Shown here in pieces: positions 7,179-11,793 of a stretch of 11,793 bases of DNA. The position numbers and the translations under genes were made by a program. The notes under the pieces are model-generated. The model saw only the letters and a list, made by a program, of their open reading frames with translations. It searched no databases and was not told the DNA's origin. Origin of the DNA: Blastococcus sp. CT_GayMR20 (lineage in GTDB: Bacteria; Actinomycetota; Actinomycetes; Mycobacteriales; Geodermatophilaceae); contig NZ_SPQM01000141.1 of the NCBI RefSeq assembly GCF_004570345.1, positions 1 to 11,793 of the forward strand. Direction: 5' to 3'. Each line of letters begins with the position of its first letter. Position 1 is the first letter of the stretch.

Positions 7179-7958
7179 TCAGGCGCCGAACCGCCGGTGC
7201 CGCGCGGCGTAGTCCCGCAGGGCGCGGAGGAAGTCGACGCGGCGGAAGTCGGGCCAGTAGACGTCGGTGAAGTGGAACTCCGCGTTCGCCGTCTGCCAGA
7301 GCAGGAACCCCGACATGCGCTGCTCGCCGCTGGTGCGGATGACGAGGTCGGGATCGGGCTGGCCGCGCGTGTAGAGGTGCTCGGCGATGTGGTCGGGCTC
7401 GAGGGCGTCGACCAGCTCGTCGATCGTCGTCCCGGAGGCGGCGTGCTCGGCCAGCAGCGAACGGACGGCGTCGGCGATCTCCCGCCGTCCGCCGTAGCCG
7501 ACGGCCAGGTTGACAGTCGCCCCCAGCCGGTCGCGGGTGTCCTCCTCGGCCTGCTTGAGGACGGCGGCCGTCTCCGGCGGCAGCACCTCCAGCGCGCCCA
7601 TCGCCCGGAGCTGCCAGTGCCGACCCGGGCCGGCGAGGTCGGTGGCGACGTCCTCGATGATCCGCAGCAGCGGCGTGAGCTCCGGCTCGGGGCGGGAGAG
7701 GTTGTCGGTGGAGAGCAGGAAGATCGTCACGACCTCGACGCCGGCCTCGTCGCACCAGCCCAGGAAGTCGACGATGGTGGCCGCTCCGCGGCGGTGGCCG
7801 TCGTTGACGTCCTCGAACCCGCTGGCCCGCGCCCACCGCCGGTTGCCGTCGGCCAGCACGCCCACGTGGCGCGGAAGCTCGGCGCCCTCGAGAGCGCGGG
7901 CGAGCCGGCGTTCGTAGACCACGGTGAGCAGATCGCGGACCTTCTGGCGCGCCCCCAC
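7179..7958 (-). CDS. Short-chain Z-prenyl (isoprenyl) diphosphate synthase, Rv1086-like
   Basis: This cis-prenyltransferase condenses isopentenyl diphosphate onto an allylic primer. The 259 residues contain the whole family pattern: ADGNRRWA with the catalytic Asp 37, LLSTDNLSRP (81-90), NLAVGYGGRREI, and the C-terminal DLVIRTSGEQRMSGFLLWQ and YWPDFRRVDFLRALRDY. The DGNRRWA form (rather than DGNGRWA) and the overall likeness match, from memory, M. tuberculosis Rv1086, which makes C15 Z,E-farnesyl diphosphate, rather than the long-chain synthase Rv2361c. Product length is therefore inferred as short. I favour GTG 7958 because AGGGTG lies 6 nt upstream and length matches the family; GTG 7967 or ATG 7985 are alternatives. 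TAGGGT at the same spot could instead be a -10 box, giving a leaderless transcript. It is divergent from trhA. Confidence 0.93.
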   Translation of the reverse strand: MGARQKVRDLLTVVYERRLARALEGAELPRHVGVLADGNRRWARASGFEDVNDGHRRGAATIVDFLGWCDEAGVEVVTIFLLSTDNLSRPEPELTPLLRIIEDVATDLAGPGRHWQLRAMGALEVLPPETAAVLKQAEEDTRDRLGATVNLAVGYGGRREIADAVRSLLAEHAASGTTIDELVDALEPDHIAEHLYTRGQPDPDLVIRTSGEQRMSGFLLWQTANAEFHFTDVYWPDFRRVDFLRALRDYAARHRRFGA

Positions 7959-8082
7959 GCCGGTCACCCTAGGCCCCACCGCCATCCCCGGCAGGGACGC
8001 GCGGACAGGTCGCGGCAACCACGTCACCGAAGTCACCGCCACTCCGGATGCCGCACAACCTACGGGTCCGTAACCTCGGAGC
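7959..8082. promoter_or_regulatory. Divergent promoter region between the prenyl synthase and trhA
   Basis: This 124-bp gap must hold start signals for both directions. On the plus strand, taacct (8071-8076) lies 6 nt before the trhA ATG and fits an actinobacterial -10 of a leaderless mRNA. It overlaps a small inverted repeat tacgg-gt-ccgta (8061-8072). On the minus strand TAGGGT lies 7 nt before GTG 7958. No convincing -35 boxes are seen. Confidence 0.4.
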
Positions 8083-8892
8083 ATGAGCGTCCCTCCCGAC
8101 AACGAACGCGTGCGGGTCGAGGCGGACGACGCCGAGCTCGAGGGCCCCCGCGGCGAAGCGATGACCGCCGTCCTCGAGGAGGGCGACCGGCCCGACCAGG
8201 TCTGGACCGCGTCCGACTTCGCCGACGGCGACTGGGAGCATCCCGACACGCGTCCCCGCCTGCGCGGCTGGCTGCACCTGTTCGCCTTCTTCGGCGCGAT
8301 CGTCGCCGGCGCAGTCCTCATCCCGCTGGCGTCCGTCGAGGGGGCGCGGGCCGGGTACTCGGTCGCGATCTACTGCCTGACGATCTGCGGGCTGTTCGGC
8401 ATCAGCGCGCTCTACCACCGTCGCCGGTGGTCACCGCGCGGCTGGCGGATCATGAAACGGCTCGACCATTCCATGATCTTCCTGTTCATCGCCGGCACCT
8501 ACACGCCGTTCGCGCTGCTGGCGGTCGACCAGCCGACCGGCTACTGGATCCTCGCCGTGGTGTGGGCGGCCGCGCTCGGCGGCGTCGTCCTCAAGCTCTC
8601 CTGGCCGACGGCGCCGCGCTGGGTCGGCGTACCGCTCTACATCGGCCTGGGCTGGGTCGCCGTCTTCGTCCTGACCGACATCCTGCACATCGCCGGGGTC
8701 ACCTCGATGGTGCTGCTCGCCGTCGGTGGCGTGCTGTACACCGTCGGAGGCATCGCCTACGGCATCCGGAAGCCGAACCCCTGGCCGGGGACCTTCGGCT
8801 ACCACGAGGTCTTCCACGCCATGACGATCGTGGCCGCCGTCTGCCACTACATCGCCGTCTACTTCGCGGTCTACAACTCGCCGTATCTCTGA
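8083..8892 (+). CDS. trhA: TrhA / hemolysin III family membrane protein (PAQR-like)
   Basis: The 269-residue protein has about seven hydrophobic segments from residue ~62 to the end and the family's metal-site motifs: SALYH (108-112), KRLDHSMIF (125-133, Asp 128/His 129) and GYHEVFH (239-245, His 241 and His 245), as in PAQR/alkaline-ceramidase-like proteins. The family name hemolysin III is historical; in Escherichia coli TrhA is linked to membrane energetics, and no toxin role should be assumed. The first ~55 residues are an acidic hydrophilic extension. ATG 8083 has only a weak GGAG next to it and may be leaderless. ATG 8161 (residue 27) is a possible shorter start that trims half the extension. 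A homologue (Rv1085c) also lies next to the Rv1086 synthase gene in M. tuberculosis. Confidence 0.92.
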   Translation: MSVPPDNERVRVEADDAELEGPRGEAMTAVLEEGDRPDQVWTASDFADGDWEHPDTRPRLRGWLHLFAFFGAIVAGAVLIPLASVEGARAGYSVAIYCLTICGLFGISALYHRRRWSPRGWRIMKRLDHSMIFLFIAGTYTPFALLAVDQPTGYWILAVVWAAALGGVVLKLSWPTAPRWVGVPLYIGLGWVAVFVLTDILHIAGVTSMVLLAVGGVLYTVGGIAYGIRKPNPWPGTFGYHEVFHAMTIVAAVCHYIAVYFAVYNSPYL

Positions 8893-8893
8893 T

Positions 8894-8931
8894 GCCGGCC
8901 TCCGGCCGACGACCGCGGTCAGGAGCCGCGG
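8894..8931. terminator. Two adjacent hairpins between convergent trhA and the flavoprotein gene
   Basis: Gccgg-cct-ccggc (8894-8906) and ccgcgg-tcaggag-ccgcgg (8913-8931) are two GC stems packed into the 45-bp gap between convergent genes. They are likely a two-way terminator. No T-run is seen. Confidence 0.55.
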
Positions 8932-8937
8932 CCCCGC

Positions 8938-10188
8938 TCAGCTGAACGGCCGGCGCCCGTCCAGCTTGACGGACAGCTTCCCGGCGGTGCGCCAGGCGCG
9001 GGCGACGGCGTCGCGATCGGCGTCGTCCACCAGGTTGCCCATCACCCGCAGCGCCACGGTCATCAGCCCTCGCGACCGCATCCCGACCGGACCGGCCGCC
9101 GGCAGGAAGCGGGGCAGCGTGAGCAGGCCCGCGAGCCGGCGGGCGATGGAGAACGCCTCGCCGTAGTGGCGCCGGAGCACGGCCGGCCACGCCTGCGACC
9201 AGTCGTCGGTCCCGAACAGCTCGACCACGCTGCGGCCGGTCTCGAGGCCGTAGTCGATGCCCTCGCCGTTGAGCGGGTTCACGCACCCGGCGGCGTCGCC
9301 GATCAGCGCCCAGTTGCGGCCGGCGACACCCGACACCGCACCGCCCATCGGCAGCAGCGCCGACGCCGGTGCGCGGACCGGCCCTTCGATGCGCCACTCG
9401 TCGCGGCGGGCATCGGTGTAGGTCTCGAGCAGGGACTTCAGCTGCACCCCGGCCGGACGGCGGGCGGTGGCCAGCGTGCCGACGCCGATGTTCACCTCGC
9501 CCGCGGCCGCTCCGAGCGGGAACACCCAGCCGTAGCCCGACAGCAGTTCGCCGTCGTCGCCGCGCAGCTCGAGGTGGGAGGAGATCCACTCGTCGTCGCT
9601 GCGGCCGGAGCGCACGTAGCCGCGGGCGGCCACCCCGTAGGCGGTGTCGCGGTGCCACTCCCGGCCGAGGGCCCGGCCGAGCGGCGACCGGACACCGTCG
9701 GCCACGACCAGCCGGCGGCAGGCGATGGCGACCCGGCTGTCGTCGGCGAGCTCGAAGACCACGGCGGTCACCCGGTCGTCGTCCCGCTCGACGTCGACGG
9801 CGCGGGCACCGTCGAGCGGTGTGGCGCCAGCCCCGAGGGCCACCTCCCGGATCCGCGCGTCGAGCTCCGTGCGCGGCACGGCGCTGCCGTGGTCGGGGAA
9901 CGCTCCGCCGGGCCAGGGCAGCTGCCACTCGCGGCCGAAGCCCGCGGCACGCAGCCCGCGGTTGCGGGCGTGCCCGCGCACCCAGTCGCCGAGCCCGAGG
10001 AGGTCCAGCTCGGCGATCGCGCGGGGGGTCAGCCCGTCGCCGCAGGCCTTGTCCCGGGGGAAGACCGCGGCGTCGGCGAGGACGACGTCGTGCCCTGCCA
10101 GGGCCGCCCAGGCGGCCGCGGCCGAACCGGCCGGGCCGGCACCGACCACGAGCACGTCGGTGGCGGTGGGGACGCCGGCGGTGGACAC
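8938..10188 (-). CDS. Geranylgeranyl reductase family FAD-dependent oxidoreductase
   Basis: The 416-residue flavoprotein has a PHBH-type fold: FAD-binding GAGPAGS (16-22), the family signature FPRDKACGDGLTPRA (43-57) with Cys 49, VVADGVRS (161-168) and the second FAD motif ALIGDAAGCVNPLNGEGIDY (294-313). Relatives hydrogenate isoprenoid chains: chlorophyll/archaeal-lipid geranylgeranyl groups, or one isoprene unit of menaquinone in the case of mycobacterial MenJ (Rv0561c). In a non-photosynthetic actinobacterium a menaquinone or other prenyl-lipid substrate is the best guess, but it cannot be fixed from sequence. The start is GTG 10188 with only a weak ribosome site. It lies 90 nt downstream of the maleylpyruvate-isomerase-like stop, or 31 nt from the stop of that gene's out-of-frame tail, so it may be read through from it. 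Confidence 0.9.
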   Translation of the reverse strand: MSTAGVPTATDVLVVGAGPAGSAAAAWAALAGHDVVLADAAVFPRDKACGDGLTPRAIAELDLLGLGDWVRGHARNRGLRAAGFGREWQLPWPGGAFPDHGSAVPRTELDARIREVALGAGATPLDGARAVDVERDDDRVTAVVFELADDSRVAIACRRLVVADGVRSPLGRALGREWHRDTAYGVAARGYVRSGRSDDEWISSHLELRGDDGELLSGYGWVFPLGAAAGEVNIGVGTLATARRPAGVQLKSLLETYTDARRDEWRIEGPVRAPASALLPMGGAVSGVAGRNWALIGDAAGCVNPLNGEGIDYGLETGRSVVELFGTDDWSQAWPAVLRRHYGEAFSIARRLAGLLTLPRFLPAAGPVGMRSRGLMTVALRVMGNLVDDADRDAVARAWRTAGKLSVKLDGRRPFS

Positions 10189-10219
10189 GACGCCGAGTGT
10201 CCCAGGTCGGCGGGGGTGG

Positions 10220-10309
10220 TCAGCCGAACAGGGGGAACGCCTGCGTGCGGGCGCCCAGCTCGGCGCGGTCGTCGTCGGTCAGCGGTTCCCGTCCGGTGGC
10301 GCGTCGGGC
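10220..10309 (-). pseudogene. Out-of-frame C-terminal remnant of the maleylpyruvate-isomerase-like gene
   Basis: In the frame ending at TGA 10220 this stretch reads RRATGREPLTDDDRAELGAR and then TQAFPLFG. That looks like the normal end of the protein whose main frame stops early at 10279. The two frames overlap around 10279-10309. The pattern suggests a small out-of-frame deletion in the C-terminal domain. Confidence 0.55.
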
Positions 10310-10809
10310 AGCGGTCCGGCCGCCGGCCCGGGGCGGTCCAGCCGGAGCACGAGGTCGAGGTGGTGCACGGCGGCCTCGACGACCAGCGTGGACAGGAAGT
10401 CCGCCACGGTCAGCACCCGGCCCTGGGTGTGCACGAAGGCCTCGGGATCCGACCGGCCCGCCGCCACCACGGCCGCCGCCGAGGTCTCCGCGTAGCGCCC
10501 GGCGATCCCGGTCAGGCCGCCGTGCACGCTGGCCGCGATCCGCGTGCTCCACAGCTCCTCGTCGTCCCCCGGTTCCGGCGGACGCCACGCCGTCCAGTAG
10601 TCGACGGCGGTGGTGTCGGCCGGACCGTCGGCCGGGGTGTGCAGGGTGACCAGCGCCCGCCGGGCGTCGCTGAGCAGGTGGAAGCCGAGGTCGACGGGCG
10701 TCCAGCCGGCGCAGCCGGTCGGCTCCCAGCCCTCCGCGACCGTCAGCGACGAGAGGACGGCGGAGACGTCGCCGTACGTTGGGCGGAGCAGGCTGACCGG
10801 ATCGGGCAC
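10279..10809 (-). CDS. Maleylpyruvate isomerase (mycothiol-dependent, DinB-like) family protein with aberrant C-terminus
   Basis: The 176 residues match the DinB/MDMPI N-terminal four-helix fold: GWTPVDLGFHLLSDARRALV (His 44), a middle helix region, and FLSTLVVEAAVHHLDL with Glu 145 and His 149 as the other metal ligands. The fold often serves as a mycothiol-dependent transferase or isomerase, though most members have unknown substrates. After DLVLRLDRPGPAAG the frame ends in an uncharacteristic PLPDAPPDGNR, whereas a family-like ending is present in another frame (see 10220-10309). The start is GTG 10809, 19 nt after the stop of the preceding minus-strand gene, so the two are likely co-transcribed. 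The protein may still fold because the metal site is complete, but its C-terminal domain is largely gone. Confidence 0.75.
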   Translation of the reverse strand: MPDPVSLLRPTYGDVSAVLSSLTVAEGWEPTGCAGWTPVDLGFHLLSDARRALVTLHTPADGPADTTAVDYWTAWRPPEPGDDEELWSTRIAASVHGGLTGIAGRYAETSAAAVVAAGRSDPEAFVHTQGRVLTVADFLSTLVVEAAVHHLDLVLRLDRPGPAAGPLPDAPPDGNR

Positions 10810-10828
10810 GCCTGCAGCCTGTCAGTCG

Positions 10829-11428
10829 TCACTCCGGCGCGGGACCCCGCCGGCGGACCTCCTCGACTCCCTCCATCGCCCGGCGCAGCTCGGCCAGCCA
10901 CTCGTCGGCGTGCTGCCCCACGAGCCGGACCGCCCACGCCAGCCCTTCCGAGCGGGACCGCGCGACCCCGGCGTCGACGAGGGTGTCGAGCACGAGCCGC
11001 TCGGCCTGGCGGAGCCTCGTCATGACCGGCGTGGAGAGGTTGGTGAACACCTCGCGGGTGTCGCCGCACTGCGCCCCCCAGGCGACGGAGCGGCCGTAGC
11101 GCTCCTGCGCCGCGTCGGCGATCGCCATGCGCTGCTGCCGGGTCTCCTCGCGGAAGCGGGCGATCCGGCCGGCCCGAGCTGCCGCCGCATCGCCCTCGCC
11201 GGCCGACGGCTCGGCCAGGGTGCCGACCACGGTGATCTCGTCCCGGTCGATCGTGAGCTCGACCGGTCCGGTGAACCAGTCGTCGGGCAGCCGCCCGGCG
11301 AACCACCCCGCGACCTCCGACCGCTCCACGGGCGGCGGCGCCTCGGGTCCCCGGCCTCGCGGACCGCGGCCGCGACCTCGTCCGAAGCCGGGTCCGAAGG
11401 GTGCGTCGGCGAATCGGTGTCCGTGCAT
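10829..11428 (-). CDS. Conserved actinobacterial protein of unknown function, Gly/Arg-rich N-terminus
   Basis: The 199-residue protein begins MHGHRFADAP, followed by a Gly/Arg/Pro-rich segment to about residue 32. It then has WFAGRLPDDWFTGPVELTID (42-61), DEITVVGTLAEP, a charged helix (ARAGRIARFREETRQQRMAI), WGAQCGDTREVFTNL and VMTRLRQAERLVLDTLVDAG. The last helix looks like a ribbon-helix-helix or small helical regulatory segment (SRSEGLAWAVRLVGQHADEW). I recall close relatives in actinobacteria annotated only as hypothetical. The ATG 11428 has an excellent GGGAGG site 5 nt upstream. A near-palindrome at 11451-11473 covers its promoter zone, so it may be self-regulated or repressed by another factor. 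Whether it binds DNA is untested inference. Confidence 0.8.
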   Translation of the reverse strand: MHGHRFADAPFGPGFGRGRGRGPRGRGPEAPPPVERSEVAGWFAGRLPDDWFTGPVELTIDRDEITVVGTLAEPSAGEGDAAAARAGRIARFREETRQQRMAIADAAQERYGRSVAWGAQCGDTREVFTNLSTPVMTRLRQAERLVLDTLVDAGVARSRSEGLAWAVRLVGQHADEWLAELRRAMEGVEEVRRRGPAPE

Positions 11429-11433
11429 GGCGA

Positions 11434-11439
11434 CCTCCC
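11434..11439 (-). promoter_or_regulatory. Strong ribosome binding site GGGAGG
   Basis: GGGAGG on the minus strand lies 5 nt before ATG 11428. It is one of the strongest such sites in the window and fixes the start of the conserved unknown gene. Confidence 0.75.
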
Positions 11440-11450
11440 GTGGTCGTGTT

Positions 11451-11473
11451 GATTACACGGTTACACCGTAATC
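11451..11473 (-). promoter_or_regulatory. 23-bp operator-like imperfect palindrome upstream of the conserved unknown gene
   Basis: Gattac-N11-gtaatc has perfect 6-bp arms about its centre at 11462, with three more pairs flanking the centre. On the minus strand it also contains two 8-bp units, gtgtaacc and gtgtaatc, in direct repeat, and each TTAC..GTAA pair forms a smaller palindrome. It is AT-rich against a GC-rich background, sits 23-45 nt upstream of ATG 11428, and TGTAAT within it could be the -10 box. This is the layout of a repressor operator; the regulator is unknown. Confidence 0.6.
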
Positions 11474-11487
11474 GCTTGTTCGGGTGT

Positions 11488-11793
11488 TCAGGAAGCATGC
11501 ATCGCTGCGCCGAGAGCGGACACATCGGTGACCGGCGCCGAGCAGACGAATCCCCGACAGACGTAGGCCGCCGCGCGCCCCGCCACCAGGGGACGACCGG
11601 CCAGCAGGGGGACGCCGGGAGCGTCGGGCTCCCCCACCACGACGACGGCCCCCGGGCTCGCCGACGCGCGTGCAGCCGTGGCGAGCTGGTCCCGCTCGGG
11701 ACCGGCGGGGCCGCTGATCGCCACCTCGAGGGGCCCGGCGAGCAGCGCCTCCCCGACCGCCGCCGCCCAGCCGGCGGCGCGCGGCGCCTGGGC
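11488..11793 (-). CDS. C-terminal part of DUF255/YyaL-type thioredoxin-domain protein (5' end outside window)
   Basis: The frame is open to the right edge of the window, so only the last 101 residues are seen. They include AAGWAAAVGEALLAGPLEVA and ISGP, a parallel strand PGAVVVVGEP, PLLAGRPLVAGRAAAYVC and RGFVCSAPV with a C-x4-C pair, then TDVSALGAAM. This is the usual ending of the long (about 650 residue) proteins with an N-terminal thioredoxin-like DUF255 domain and a six-hairpin glycosidase-like toroid (YyaL; human SPATA20 family). Catalytic function is not established. The related M. tuberculosis gene Rv1084 also lies near the hemolysin III and short Z-prenyl synthase genes. It reads in the same direction as the next gene, but the 60-nt gap with an operator-like site suggests a separate promoter there. 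Confidence 0.8.
   Translation of the reverse strand, partial: AQAPRAAGWAAAVGEALLAGPLEVAISGPAGPERDQLATAARASASPGAVVVVGEPDAPGVPLLAGRPLVAGRAAAYVCRGFVCSAPVTDVSALGAAMHAS

Noticed and set aside
5464..7212. 582-codon plus-strand frame antisense to the DUF885 gene
   Set aside because: It mirrors a recognisable DUF885 gene with the HEAYPGHH motif; shadow ORF.
7197..8945. 582-codon plus-strand frame across the prenyl synthase and trhA
   Set aside because: It runs antisense to one real gene and out of frame with another, and its Arg/Pro-rich second half is a frame shadow of trhA.
9166..11025. 619-codon plus-strand frame opposite the flavoprotein and isomerase-like genes
   Set aside because: Antisense to recognisable FAD motifs; no start region or motif of its own.

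Overview
The window is very GC-rich, with GC-biased third codon positions, many GTG starts and the long antisense shadow ORFs this composition creates. Its gene content (PIN-PhoH ATPase, short Z-prenyl diphosphate synthase, TrhA, geranylgeranyl-reductase-type flavoprotein, mycothiol-type maleylpyruvate isomerase fold) points to a high-GC actinobacterium. The family Geodermatophilaceae (Blastococcus/Geodermatophilus/Modestobacter) is my best guess, from protein flavour only. I see no rRNA, tRNA, CRISPR array, transposase or phage gene.

Layout. 1-2885 (+): the 3' part of a very large low-complexity acidic protein with a compact C-terminal domain that looks like a degraded SRP/FlhF-type GTPase, followed through an ATGA overlap by a small two-helix membrane protein. 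2971-3908 (+): a DUF559 (Vsr-like nuclease) gene broken by a single-base frameshift near its 5' end. 3913-3980: a 68-bp centred interrupted palindrome between convergent genes. 4000-5295 (-): PIN-PhoH ATPase. 5519-7958 (-): a tight cluster of Z-prenyl diphosphate synthase, DUF885 metallohydrolase-like protein, small membrane protein and a newly proposed 46-residue ORF. 8083-8892 (+): TrhA/hemolysin III membrane protein, divergent from the prenyl synthase. 8938-11793 (-): a same-strand run, read from right to left, of the C-terminus of a DUF255/YyaL-type thioredoxin-domain protein, an uncharacterised conserved protein with an operator-like palindrome at its promoter, a maleylpyruvate-isomerase-fold protein with a damaged C-terminus, and a geranylgeranyl-reductase-family flavoprotein.

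How it fits together. From memory, Mycobacterium tuberculosis has homologous genes in one neighbourhood (Rv1084 thioredoxin-domain protein, Rv1085c hemolysin III, Rv1086 short Z-prenyl diphosphate synthase, Rv1095 PhoH2), so the middle of the window looks like an old actinobacterial housekeeping cluster linked to isoprenoid and envelope metabolism. The prenyl synthase makes a Z-prenyl diphosphate, and the reductase-family flavoprotein may hydrogenate prenyl chains. TrhA and the small membrane proteins are membrane residents. PhoH2 is an RNA-acting PIN-ATPase.

Most of the window is ordinary. The items most worth a second look are the degenerate GTPase-like protein with its coupled membrane partner, the two independent frameshift lesions, the 68-bp palindrome, the 46-residue coupled ORF, and the operator-like site at 11451-11473.
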